Shown one piece after another: positions 1 through 10,981 of a stretch of DNA of 64,000 nucleotides. The notes under the pieces are model-generated. The model had not been told where the DNA came from, did no database searches, and was given only the letters and a program-made list of their open reading frames with translations. This DNA is from Puccinia triticina (lineage: Eukaryota > Basidiomycota > Pucciniomycetes > Pucciniales > Pucciniaceae), in the NCBI RefSeq assembly GCF_026914185.1, contig NC_070565.1:3906001-3970000 (forward strand), in the 5' to 3' direction. Positions within the stretch are counted from its first letter, which is position 1. Each line of letters opens with the position of its first letter. The translations under genes and the position numbers were made by a program.

Positions 1-809
1 AAGCAAGAGGGAAGTTAAACCTTGTAAAAACTCTAATGAGGATAACTTGAACAGTATGATGGATGATACTATTTGATTTTGATTTTGATTAGGATTCCGA
101 ATTTGAAGAAAAGGGGAACAGCAATGTAACATTGAGATAAGAATCGGTCAAAAGAATTTGTAAGACAACTGAGTAAAAGACAACTAAAGTCATGATTAAT
201 CAAAAAAACAATTGTGTCTTGAGTCATCCGCATGATCTGTTATCGAGAATCTGGACTCGGTCTTAATAATCCTTACTCTTGTATAATACTGTCTGCCAGT
301 CCAATGGGGCTCATCACCTCCATCTTGTATCCTATCCATTATCTTCATTTCCTCGGGCTATGAATAGCGCCTCCTTTCGAAGCAACGGAACCTAAACCAA
401 GTTTGCTCGTATCTAATCTTCTCTGAGGCTGCACCTGAAACCGTCCCCCAAAAGGTGCAAATTAGCGCAGCGCAGCTAGGCCAAAGAGCGCTGCACTGCG
501 CCTCATGTAAGAATGGCAATCCTCCAAAACCGTAAATTTCCGATGTGAATTGAGCGTGCTCACACTTCAGACCTAACAAATTGAAAAGTGAAATTTCATT
601 TCTTTTTCCTTAAGAAAACAATTTACACATTTTATTCATTGGTTTTCTTTAATCATCTCTGACCAAGGAATACAATTCAGGCCTATAGTTTGACATAAAA
701 GAAGCCAACTAGAAGCGCATCACAGGGTTTTTTGAAAGCAGCAACTATAAAGACAATCTCTTGAACTCTTTTAAAGAATCAACATAACCATCGACGTAAA
801 ATGACATGC
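1..809. other. Region before the first gene; no supported feature
   Basis: This AT-rich stretch shows no coding exon with homology that I recognise. One 73-codon frame on the minus strand (358-579) has no recognisable domain. The part nearest the following gene probably holds the 3' UTR of the NIPSNAP gene, which ends at 810. Confidence 0.5.
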
Positions 810-2242
810 TTAGCGGAGAGGACTGAAGCTGTTGGGTAATAATACATTGGCATCCATCGAATCACACAGCTTCACAGTCTGCAAAATCAAACAAAGGGAT
901 GGAAAAATGCAAGGAAGAAGATGGCCGATTATGAGTCAATGTGAATTGATCAGGCGCGTAGAAAATGGAGGAAAGTTAGTGACGACTTACGTTGGAGACG
1001 GTGTTGCTCCAGGTGTCAACTTGCCAGGCCTTCTCGCGTAACTCTAACCGAGCTTGCAAAGACGGGTACTGCCACATGTGATGGACCTGATGAAGCCTAC
1101 CTACTTGAGCAAACCAGGCTCCGATTGGCTCGACAAATTTTCTGCGAGCTTCCAAACCTCTTCTCCATTCTGTTTCCCACTCCAAAAGCGTGCCCGGTTT
1201 CTACAATCATCCATGCATCTCTCAATAAAGTAAAAGATGAGTGGACAGACAACTTTATGACAATCTTACCAACTGATAACTCCTCATCTCATAGATACCA
1301 CCGTTGACTTTCGGACCTGAGCATGGCCAGAATGCAAACTCTCTACAAAGCTGTGAGTTTCTGGAATGGACGAGGGGTCTGATGCTTTTGGCAAATTCTT
1401 GATGCTCCTACTCAAGATCAAAGTCAACCTATGTGTTTAGCTTACTAAGCAAAACAAAGACACTCGGGGATGGCCATAAGAGAGACTCACCGATCGTTCA
1501 CGCATTTTGCTAGTGGCATCATCGTAACCCTTGTACCCTTCAAACTCCCAGATATGAACTGCCATACGAAGAAGCGGAGGAGGTCATCAGCACACACAGA
1601 TAGTACAGCGTACACAGATAGGAAATGAAATAACAGGGGGGAATGTATCGCGTCGACTAAGGAAACACGCACCAAAGGTATCAAGCTCGCCAACAACTAC
1701 CTCAAAAGAGCCCTTTAATGTCATGTTGAGATCGTTTTGAGAGCTGAGTTTTTCAAAGTATGTGCCGCTGTTGGAGCCCGTGCCGAGCAGTTCATAAGAA
1801 GAATTCATTTGTAAGAATATTTTGTGTGCTTTCGTAGCATTTGGGCAACCCGATGTGGAAAGTAGGAAGGCTCTCCTCACATGATTTCTTTGTACTTATC
1901 AACATGCTGAGGGTGAACCCGATGTTCTGATCAGTTGAAAAAAACCCCAAGACAACGAATACAAGGCAAATCAGATACAGATTTCGTGGGAGGTAGAGAA
2001 GGTTCAGATCATGGGGTCGGCTTACTCTGAACTTCACTTATCGTTTTAGAGCCCACGGTGGTACTATGACTCTGGAAAGCCTCGTTTTGTTTTCGAGCTT
2101 CTTCGGAGCCATGAAGGAGTGTGTTCAATAGTTTGGGTACCTTGGGTTCGACATTGAGGACGGCAGAGATCGAGAGCGAACGGCGTGCTGTCGCTAAGAT
2201 TGGGGCAGACCGGGAGTAGAGTTTTGGTAAGAAGCTGGTCAT
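810..2242 (-). CDS. NIPSNAP-domain mitochondrial protein, multi-exon
   Basis: This is a NIPSNAP family protein, a ferredoxin-like dimeric-barrel protein of mitochondria; its biochemical role in fungi is not settled. The ATG at 2242-2240 starts an N-terminus rich in Arg/Ser (FLPKLYSRSAPILATARRS), as in a mitochondrial targeting peptide. Minus-strand exons then join in frame: one reading RVHPQHVDKYKEI (about 1921-1868), one with YFEKLSSQND and VVVGELDTF (to about 1668), then VHIWEFEGYKGYDDATSKMR, EHQEFAKSIRPLVHSRNSQL, FAFWPC, YEMRSY, a Trp/Arg-rich exon (about 1185-1000, EWETEWRRGLEARR, VGRLHQVHHMWQYPSL), and a last exon ending LLPNSFSPLR with stop TAA at 812-810. The order GELDTF - HIWEFEGY - MRSY - HHMW is the family signature. 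Exon ends are approximate. It is divergently placed with UBC12 (ATG-ATG gap about 550 bp). Confidence 0.88.
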
Positions 2243-2791
2243 CCTCGTTCTTCGTACTGTTTTTCGGGCTTCACTTCGCTCCTGGGTTTCCCGATCACCA
2301 AAGGTGGTTCACGTGCTGGTCGGTATATTCTGGTGGAAACTAGCTCGCTGAGAGTTGGAGGAGGCTCGGGGATGGATGTGCATCGATCCAAGTGACTGCG
2401 TGAACCCGCTGGACGCGCTCGAGTGACGTCAGAAGGGGGTCCGAACTTATCGATCTAACCTCCCGGCTCCCCGCACCGGATTATCTGACTCCGCCGGCAC
2501 CGACACCATCGGGATTCGGGATGACAGTTGGTGAATGACAGCCGGGATCGGGTGGTATTCGGGGATTGAATCTCTCTGCGGAGGTTGCTATGCCAACTCG
2601 GGGGAGATGGCGGGAGCGAGTCACCAAGTCGACGAAAAGGATATTTTCGAAACTCAACGCCACTCCAAGGAAAGACCGGACCCGCCGAGACCTGCAGCAC
2701 TCCCAGTTCTCATCGCACTGTCATCCTCAACTCGCATTTCCTCTTCCACCCCACCCCCTCTTGATACGTTCAGCATACTAAGGAGCCCAGA
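2243..2791. promoter_or_regulatory. Bidirectional promoter region, NIPSNAP / UBC12
   Basis: The 549 bp between two divergent ATGs must hold both promoters and 5' UTRs. It contains a perfect CRE/ATF palindrome TGACGTCA at 2424-2431 and a CACGTG E-box at 2310-2315. Both are known binding sites of bZIP and bHLH factors respectively; their use here is inference. Confidence 0.5.
2424..2431. promoter_or_regulatory. CRE/ATF-type palindrome TGACGTCA
   Basis: A perfect 8-bp TGACGTCA lies in the shared promoter of the NIPSNAP and UBC12 genes, 360 bp upstream of the UBC12 ATG. Fungal CREB/ATF bZIP factors bind this site. A chance match in a region of this size is possible. Confidence 0.35.
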
Positions 2792-3790
2792 ATGATTAAG
2801 GTATGCGTCACGTTCTACAATCCCGTTTCTCATTCCGTATCTTGCTGACTTTTCCATACCAAAAACCAAACTTCAACTCCTAGATCTGGTCGTTGAAGAA
2901 AGCCGAATCGGATGCTGCCAAGAAGAAACCAAAGACCAGTGCAGCCCAAATCCGGGTTCAAAAAGGTAACGGTTTTGTCGTTTGCCTTACCGTGTAGTAA
3001 TATTGCCCGCAGGCGATAATTTATGCTACTGCTAATTCAATCTGGTCGACTGAACTGACTAATTCTGATTGTTTTTCTTTTAGATCTGACGGAACTCGAG
3101 CTTCCATCGACTATGACCACGCATTTCCCTGATCCGACCGATCTCCTGAACTTTACCCTTACCATCAAGCCAGATGAAGGTATGTCTAACCTTGAAGTCG
3201 ATCTCCAGGAACTCCTGAACAGTGCCTTGTTCACGCTCTTCGTCTTGGCCGTCGCTCAGGAATGTACAAAGGTGGCGCGTTTATTTTCAACTTTGTGATT
3301 AATTTGAATTATCCTCACGAGCCACCGAAGGTCAAGTGTACTCAGAAGGTGAGCTTCTCATACAAGTAATAGCAGCCAAGCTTCCACTCATTTACATAAA
3401 TATCTTTTTTCCAACTTTCCTCGCCTTGGTTTGTTGGATAGATCTATCATCCGAATGTTGACGTTGAAGGGAACGTGTGCCTCAATATTTTGAGGGAAGA
3501 TTGGAAGCCAGTATTGAACTTGAACGCGGTGATAGTTGGACTGCAGTACCTATTTTTGGAGCCGAATGCAGATGATCCATTGAATAAGGGTTCGTCACCG
3601 TACCCTTCCATTGATAAGATGCGAAGACTAATAGCTAGAACCTGAATTATTTCAAATTTTTAATCCTTCAGAGGCTGCCAATGACTTGAGGAACGATCGG
3701 GTCACCTTTGAACACAATGTTAGGAACAGCATGAATGGTCGATCCATCAGGGGTACTACCTACGACGTCGTTACGACAAAACGATCATGA
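2792..3790 (+). CDS. UBC12: NEDD8-conjugating enzyme E2 (UBC12/UBE2M)
   Basis: This is the E2 enzyme that takes NEDD8/Rub1 from the NAE1-UBA3 E1 as a thioester and passes it to cullins. The first exon is tiny: ATG ATT AAG and then a GTATGC donor. It continues in exon 2 to give MIKIWSLKK, which matches the UBC12-specific N-terminal peptide that docks on the E1 and on DCN1. Downstream exons read [30 protein letters not shown], then [20 protein letters not shown], where Cys in GNVCLN is the catalytic thioester residue. The next segment, [30 protein letters not shown], is the standard E2 fold. The spliced protein is about 185 residues, the usual UBC12 length. Five introns of 70-100 nt with GT-AG ends are visible. 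The C-terminus ([11 protein letters not shown]) ends at TGA 3788-3790. Confidence 0.93.
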
Positions 3791-5194
3791 ACACTAATCT
3801 CTATCTTCTCACATCCTCAAACCCGTATTGTATCGTCAAGATAGATCGTGCGTGTGTGGAATAGAGGAACCTCTGGCCGTTTTGATCTGCATGTGTACAT
3901 TGCCCTGTGCGACTTTGTTTATCATGAATATACCTTCGCACTGTGAGCGCCGCCTCGCTCATTTGCTCAATCTAGGAACTTTTAACTACTTTGTCACTTC
4001 AGGCTATGTATCATTGAGATATCGTGCCTAACTTCCCTAGCACACAAGACCATTTACACATGACCATCAGTTACAACAATGTGCAAATTTCCATCTTATT
4101 GCTGATGATAAGCAAAAGATTCACTCTAGTTATACTTTCAATCTGAAGCAGTCCGACTTACCGAGGCATTATAACTGTTGTGTCAAATGCTTTGCCCCGT
4201 GGCTGCATTTTTTGCAATCCTTTTTTTTTCGGCGCGCGCCAAAATCAAGCAATGTAGTATTTTGTTCATGCCCACTGCAAAAGTTTTGGGATGCACACGG
4301 GTTTGCACCAAAAATATCGGAGTGCTGGGTTTGTACTCCAATTGAACTTGAATTCAATCTAAGTACACACATAAGTTTTTTCTTTTTCTTTCCAATAGGT
4401 AATGCTACAGAACCACAAAGGCAATAAGACAGGTCAGAACTAGCCCCAACCTCAACAGAATAATTATATAAGGGTATACCCTCCAGCTCCAGCTACGTAT
4501 TTCAAGGGTCAAAAAAAGCTCTCTGCACAAGCTGAGAGCCTGCACCAATGGGTGGCTAACCTCTCACCCTCCTAATACTCCGCAAGTATAACAGCAAAGG
4601 GGTTTATGCCAGACCACCAGCTGGAATTTCACCAAAAGCCAAGCTCAAACAAAGTCACCCAAGACCCAATGCTTGTAAAGAAGATGTCTAGATGGTGATA
4701 GACAGCAGGTCCCCGGGAAATCTGGTTTAGTCAGTCTAAATCTGGCTAGGAGCTCTGGTAATCTGGTTCATGGACCGAAACTGGGGCTGCAGAACCGATG
4801 GGGATTCGTTCAGTCCTTGACCTTCAGAATATTCCTTATCACCTGTATTTCGAATCCACATAGGCTCAGCAAAAGGCGTCGAAAGGGCGCAAGTCCCTCT
4901 TGCCAGCAGCAGCCAAAGACTTAAAATATCACCGTTGGTCTGGTGACTTGCTGATCGGATAGGAACGGATCCAGAAATCTGGACAGGCAGGGATGGGGTG
5001 GCGGTCCGGGATCGGATAGCTTGACATGTGACCAGCTGATTACGTAATGGGCGCTTGCCAGTCTAAACATGTTTTTTTTTCACCACCAGCTGGGTTGAGT
5101 TGCTGTGAAGTCGGTCAAGAAGAACCAGCCACTGGAACGAACAAACGCAATTTTTTCTATGTAGGCAGCCGAGAAGCACTCAAAAGCTCGAAAG
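3791..5194. other. Intergenic region UBC12 - ATG15; no gene seen
   Basis: There are AT-rich UTR-like stretches and short open frames on both strands (for example 4212-4427, Phe-rich) without a recognisable domain or codon bias. I see no repeat ends. The last 150 bp before ATG15 is probably its 5' UTR. Confidence 0.5.
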
Positions 5195-7009
5195 ATGCCC
5201 TCCAACAAGAACCTCGTCTTCCTCTCTCTGGCCGCCTCCCTCGTCATCCCAATCAACTGTTTTCAGATCCCATTCCTATCCCATCCGCAACCATCATCCT
5301 CATCACCGTCTTCCAGCTCAGCCTCGGTCTTTCAACTCCAACAAGCTGTTCACATCACCACCTACAAGACCCGTCGTCTACACCTGCGGAGAACATTTAA
5401 TGAAACGGACAGGGAAACAATCGATATCCGGAGCAATATACCCCGCGCAACAGCAACAAGAGCTGACGGAAGTCCAATCGAGCACTACTATCCTTCCTCT
5501 CATTCTGTGAAAGTCCGTCATGGGAAAATATGGACTCATCATTCTACTCTCAACCAGTGGAAACTCGCCCATCAACGGCAAATCTTACTCGACCAATCCC
5601 AGAGAAACTTTGGAGATCATTCTCGAATCTTAGCCAGCAACAAAACCTTGATGAACAGCCATCTGAACTGGTCTGAATTCGACACCGTTCTTCCTGATGT
5701 CACGGATATCGAAACTCTGGCCAGTCTGGCGATGATGACCAATAATGCTTATACTCTTCCGGGCGACGATAGATGGTACGATCCAGGAGGAGCTTGGAAC
5801 TTGGTTAGCAGATTTACTGCCCCATCCGTTTTTGCTTCCTTAAGAAACGAAAGTTGACATTTTATATTCAATGCTATACTCATTCAGTCCGACTCTTTCG
5901 GATGGGACGAAGATGGCTTGCGGGGCCACATTTTTGCAACACCTGATAATTCGACCATCGTTGTTGCTATCAAAGGAACTTCTGCTGGTTTGCTAGGGAA
6001 TGGCGGTTCGACTGGTGTCAATGATAAATTGAATGTGCGTATGCCTCATCACAAAACAAGAACAACCTTGACCGTTGGTCATCACTAAATAATCAAACAA
6101 CCTTCCTATCCCGATGGTTCAATTGCAGGATAATTTATTCTTCTCGTGTTGTTGTGCGCGAGTCAGTTGGAGTTGGTCGCCGGTTTGTGATTGTTACGAA
6201 GGGCCGAACAAATGTCGAGAAAGTTGTGTGGAGAGCGCGTTGATGAACAAATCAGTGTATTTCCACGCAGCCGTCGATTTGTACGACGACATAGTACGAA
6301 TGTATCCACATTCACAAATCTGGCTGGCTGGGCATAGTCTGGGTGCTGCACTAGCGGGCATATTAGGTGTTACCTTTGGAGTACCAGCCGTGGGCTTCGA
6401 GGCTCCCGGCGATCTGCTCCCCGCTCAACGACTCCATCTTCCCTTACCACCAGGCGCTAATTTCGGGAATGGCCAGGAAATGAGCCACGTTTTTCAAGTC
6501 TTTCATACCGCTGATCCGATCGCCATGGGCACTTGTAATGGCGCGTTAAGTAGCTGTTCAGTGGCCGGTTATGCACTCGAAACTCGCTGTCATTTGGGAA
6601 AATCCATTATTTTTGGTGAGTGAATCCTACCCATACCGCTTGAAAATACTTTTTTTGAATGAATCCTTGGGCTATCATTTATTACCGCCACACAAAAACA
6701 GATACCGTTGGTAAATTAAAATGGGCTCAAGATATCAGGACCCATCCGATCCAAACGGTCATCGATAAAGTATTAAGACCTGATTGGATTCCTGGATCAA
6801 ACTTTTCCGAATGTCACGAAGGCGGTAAGCAAGTTAAAGAGAAAGGCTTACGATGGCCTTGGACTGGTCGTAAAAATAAGGGATCAGATTGCCCGAACGA
6901 GAACGACGAGCCGATCGTTCCTATCGCTGAACCTCAGGATTGCGAGGAGGGTGATTGCCCACTCTGGGAATTCAGAGACTCTTGGGACGATGATGGCGGT
7001 GATCATTGA
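5195..7009 (+). CDS. ATG15: Autophagy-related phospholipase ATG15 (class 3 lipase)
   Basis: ATG15 is the vacuolar phospholipase that breaks down autophagic bodies and MVB vesicles. It reaches the vacuole as a type II membrane glycoprotein. Four exons join in frame: 5195-5803, 5888-6034, 6129-6615 and 6702-7009, giving about 516 residues (family norm about 500). The N-terminus has one hydrophobic segment (LVFLSLAASLVIPINCF, residues 6-22), the signal anchor. Exon 2 ends with IVVAIKGTS, the strand before the oxyanion region. Exon 3 carries a Cys-rich block (FFSCCCARVSW, VCDCYEG) and the nucleophile elbow GHSLGAAL, followed by GFEAPGD and HTADPIAMGTCNG, where Asp and a later His complete the triad. 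This order is diagnostic for ATG15. The acidic C-terminal tail (GDCPLWEFRDSWDDDGGDH) has no recognised domain. Confidence 0.93.
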
Positions 7010-7880
7010 AGATCCCAAAACTGCACATTCTTCTTTCTTCCTCCTTGACAGTTTACCCTCCCTCGGCCAAGTTTTTTGCACCCTTTTTTTATTATTTCAA
7101 CTGATATTAACTTCCCTGTACATGTGCTTTGTTTTTCTCATGATTGTCATTGATGTTTCTATCAAGTTACTCGTTGCGCATGTATGTATTATCAGTGCGA
7201 CTACTGCTAAAAAACTGCTTTATCCCTGTTGTTGTTTTTAAAATTTGCGTTTTCTCACCATTTTCTTGCTCGTTCTACTTTCCCCTCTCCCCCTTGCAAC
7301 TTCTTTACATGCATACATCCCCCCAAATCCTGTTCATACCGCACATCTTCCTTTTCTTTCTGATCAGGAGTTCCTCTTTCGCTTTGGAGAACTCACATTC
7401 TGTATTTCTCTTCCTGCACTCTCCATTTGTATCCTTATGCAGATATATCTGATTCATTGATGTCCGTTGATAAATGCTTTCCACAATCACCCATCTCCTG
7501 TCACCCTCTACACAGTTCAAGAATATTACAAGCAAAACCAATCTGGTTCATTTTACAATTTTTGCCGACTCAGGCTTTTCGGCCGGTCGCAAACCGTCAC
7601 AACACAAGAAGCTTCAAGTCGATTGGAGTGTAATTTAAATCTTGAAAACCTCGTTCACGGAGACACAATCCCCTAGTCCCAACGATTCCCAAGACATTGA
7701 AAGACGATTCTGACAATCAGACCCGCTACTACTCAAGCGGGGTAATGCTGGACTACTTGTGCTTGACTTTCAATACTGCATACAACCTATTAAGAATGGA
7801 GCGTTCGTTTGGTATCAGCCGATCTCGCTCACAAGTCACATCGGTTCAATGGAATTGAAGATCAGGTTGATGAATGGCTC
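7010..7880. other. Convergent 3' region between ATG15 and ketopantoate reductase
   Basis: This is a pyrimidine-rich stretch of about 870 bp holding both 3' ends. Several open frames are made of low-complexity Leu/Phe/Ser and have no domain. A possible last intron of the minus-strand reductase lies at about 7759-7881 (donor GTAAGA at the stop codon, acceptor TGCAG near 7775), which would extend that protein by about a dozen residues. Confidence 0.4.
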
Positions 7881-9597
7881 TTACAAATCAAGTCGAGGGG
7901 TTTCAATAGCTTTGCTTTTGGCTCGTTCCAATACTGCTCCAATGATTGCCTCGAGCTCTATTGGCCGGTTCCTCTCCATGTCGACCAACATGCTTGGCTT
8001 GAACGAACGTAGGCCAATGTCGAGAGGCTCATCAACTTCCACGCTTTTGTCTTCCGCGCTATCGCCGTCTTTTTCTTCCGGAGAAACGTGAGGATTGATG
8101 CTCTGCGAAGCTGCTTGATTTCCTCCGGGTGTTTTCAGGGTCGAGGGTGTCGGCACGTTGCCCTTTGACTGATAGTTCTGAAGCATTAAATTAAGAACTT
8201 CATCCGCCGATTTAGCAGGTAGTTCCGCCTCTCGATAACCAAGTGCTCTGCCGACGTCGATCATTTCTAACATGATTCCTCTGGCTGCAGGCAATGTGTA
8301 CGGCAGCATCAAGGGCGCAAGGCATTGGGCTACTGATGCACGAGACAAGGTACACTTTTGTGACCCAAGATTAGAATAAAAAGAATGAAGATATTAGCAA
8401 TTATCTATCCATCCGTGTTATTACCGACCAAGCATGATACAAATATACGAATGTAAAATCGCACCATTGTTGAGAAAGCTCCGTTGTTCAAGTTCTTAGC
8501 ACACCTGGCTGGTTGGATATTCTCTACCGCTTCAGCCTCACAGCCACCCGCAGTGATGATGTCTAAAAATAATTTCATCTCGCTTGTGCCATTTTGAAGT
8601 TTCTTGGTGCGAGCGGATCCGATGAGAGGAGTCCTGTCTTCAGCCAAGAGCCCTTCGACATACGAATTACAAGGGCGATGACCGGGGCCATCATGAGTGT
8701 CTGTGAGTCCCTCGCCCTCATAGAGACCGACGAGCAAGCGGTCCAGTGCCCCATGTTCAATACGCGGCCCGGCTGGATTAACTGCGCAAATTTCCGGGGT
8801 TGATGTCCCATCCGTAACGAGTGGTTGTGAGGTAGTCAAGTTGACCATAATCCAGGTTACACAACTAATGATATGGACCGAAGGAAACGCTTCTGCCAAA
8901 GGTTGCTCAATCCCAATCCCATTTCTGTTTCATGGTATCCGTTTCAGAAGTTGGTTAATATTATCAGACAAAAACTCCTTCGGAAATGAATCCGGAATGG
9001 CTCAACTGAAGAAGCACAATGGTGGGGGGAGGATTTTTTCTACCATCAGGAGAAGCTTGTTGGTAGGGCTGCAAAAATGGTGCCAAGATCGCAGAGGTAG
9101 GCTGGTCAGTTATTTCGAGAGAATCATCATGTTCCATTGAAAAGAAAAAGAAAAAAAAACTCAGATTCAGTGGGCAACCCCAAATGCTATGATATTTTTT
9201 ATTGAGAGCTTTATCTTACCTGAACGTCAGGCAAACACTTGACGCAACACACGATGAACCGATAGCTGCGATCGGCGGCTTCTTCCGCTGACCGGACGAG
9301 TCGGTAAGGTCTCCAATTTTCAATCAGACCGTACTTTTTTGAACTGATGGTAAGACCGTGAGTCTGAATAGAGTCATAGAGTGATCTGGCGATTGCCGTA
9401 ACTCTACATCGCTGGGATTTCTCCAAGACATAAGAATGGATACCCCCTTCACAAAAAAAAACAATCCGCGAACCAGAAGCATTTTATCAGTGATAATAAG
9501 CCCATGAGAGAAAACCACTTTGTATGGCAAAGCAGTTATAGAGCTTACCTATAGCACCAAATCCAACCAGAAGGACATCTATCGGCTCTGAACCCAT
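7881..9597 (-). CDS. 2-dehydropantoate 2-reductase (ketopantoate reductase)
   Basis: The enzyme reduces ketopantoate to pantoate with NADPH in pantothenate/CoA synthesis (ApbA/PanE family; several fungal paralogues are of unknown specificity). The ATG at 9597-9595 starts MGSEPIDVLLVGFGAIG, whose GFGAIG is the Rossmann GxGxxG loop. After a short intron the next exon gives GIHSYVLEKSQRCRVTAIAR and, later, FIVCCVKCLPDVQ, where a Lys after the third strand is conserved in the family. The middle exon (about 8900-8460) runs AFPSVHIISCVTWI ... IEHGALDRLLVGLYEG ... NNGAFSTM. The last exon contains CLAPLMLPYTL, VGRALGY and SMLVDMERNRPIELEAIIGA, the family's C-terminal substrate-site signature (S-x-L-x-D-x-E/R-x-R-x-x-E-x-E). 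The annotated stop at 7881 coincides with a good donor, so a short extra exon is possible. Confidence 0.87.
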
Positions 9598-10176
9598 TAG
9601 TTCGTTTGCTTGCCGCCTTTCTTCCTGAGATGATATCTTTTCTTCTCTCTATAAATTGGAACACGGATGAAAATGAGCCAAAGCAAGAGTTTGATCAGGC
9701 GAGTTTTAAATGCATCCTTGCTCGCCAAGGCCCGTTTTTCAACTGCAAGTGTCTACCGGCTTTGATGCAAGGGGATGGGTAAAATTTCTGCTGGTAACTG
9801 CATTTCTTTCTGTCGAGTGCAGATTTGATTTGGCGTTGCGCAGAGAACAAACATGCAAAGGATTATTTACAAAAAAGTGTCTGAGTGATCTTTCAAAAAG
9901 GTAAAAATTTGGAGGAGTGGATGGAAGAAGAAGAAAATGCCGCATAAATTGAGAATATTCAGCAGGTGAGGAGAGAATTCCAGGGATGAGCGACCGTGAA
10001 AAACGGTTAACAAAGCGCCTTCCATGCCATCACTCCAGTTGCCTGACGCACGTAGCCATGTTCTTCACTTCTCTTTACTGGCACATTGGTACCAGACGAA
10101 TTTGGCTTTGTATCTTGTTTCCCTTGGCATGATTTGAAGCACCGAGCTATTTCCATCCCATCGGGTGGAGGCTTGT
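9598..10176. other. Upstream region of the reductase with a diverged duplicate
   Basis: No complete gene is seen. About 70 bp around 9725-9795 resembles the segment at 10325-10395 (both read ...CAAAGCCG... preceded by CCTTGC on the minus strand), suggesting a second, more decayed copy of the neighbouring small-protein sequence. Confidence 0.35.
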
Positions 10177-10703
10177 TTATGACATCGATCCTCGAGCATG
10201 GCCAAATCCTCGGCCCTGCTGTGAGGCCAGCGTTGCCGAGCTTTGCACATACATAACGCGTCGGTACTTGCAGGAGGCGGCTAGATTGGGCAGGAGAAAT
10301 GAATGGCTTCTGCTTCGGCAAGGCTGCCTTTTCAACGGAAGATATATGACGGCTTTGACGCAAGGAAATGGGCAAATTACCATGTCGTTACGGCATCCCG
10401 CAAGTGCCACGCACGTTAAGTCAAGCCCTTGGCTACTCTTTATTACCATACTGGCACAACAAGTTGTTAGGAAATTCGGGTCAGGAGTATCGCTAGTCAG
10501 GCCCGATTGGAAAGCATCGGCTTTGCCGTCCAATACATCTTCTCAATCATCAGTCGCGGGCTCAAAGTATCAGCAAAGCAGGCTCCATCTGAAAACCCCG
10601 CCAGAAGAACAATAAAGAGAAAGCAACAAGCAGACAATGTCAATCGATCCTGTGTTTGAATCCATTTACATAACAACTTTCGCTTGTCCCTCGTCAGATC
10701 CAA
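10177..10703 (-). pseudogene. Possible relic of a small secreted cysteine-rich protein
   Basis: I do not recognise a family. One minus-strand frame (10703-10497) carries a hydrophobic stretch, LTLSACCFLFIVLLAGFSDG, like a signal peptide with a plausible cleavage after a small residue. It then stops. The neighbouring frame (10533-10177) continues with a Cys-rich stretch: TTCCASM, LDLTCVALAGC, ICPFPCVKAV. The two overlap near 10500-10533 but lie in different frames with a stop between, so a frameshift or a missed intron is needed to join them. Small secreted Cys-rich proteins are common in rusts, which is why I suspect one. Weak support; it may be non-coding. Confidence 0.25.
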
Positions 10704-10981
10704 TTTGGCAAGAATACAAGCTCAAAATATTTCCAGCGATGGTATGTAGGGATCCTTCAAACTTTTGAGCTAGAGGGAGGCACGTCTTCATGCAGAAGCG
10801 ACTTCACATTGTCATATATTTTCATGAGTAAATGTACAGAGTAAAAGCGGAACCGTGACAAAGAATGACTTGGTTACAAGATATAGTCGTTTTTAGTTAA
10901 AACATACACTTGAGAGATGGCCGTGATACAAGAATACAAACAAGAGTATGCTAGTCAGAGGAAAAGGCAGAAGCCTTCGGA

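Noticed and set aside
358..579. Minus-strand 73-codon frame
   Set aside because: No domain, no splice context and no homology I recognise.
4212..4427. Plus-strand 71-codon Phe-rich frame
   Set aside because: Low complexity from a T-rich stretch; overlapped by an equally long antisense frame.
10268..10615. Plus-strand 115-codon frame
   Set aside because: Overlaps the Cys-rich minus-strand frame, has no domain, and is less protein-like.
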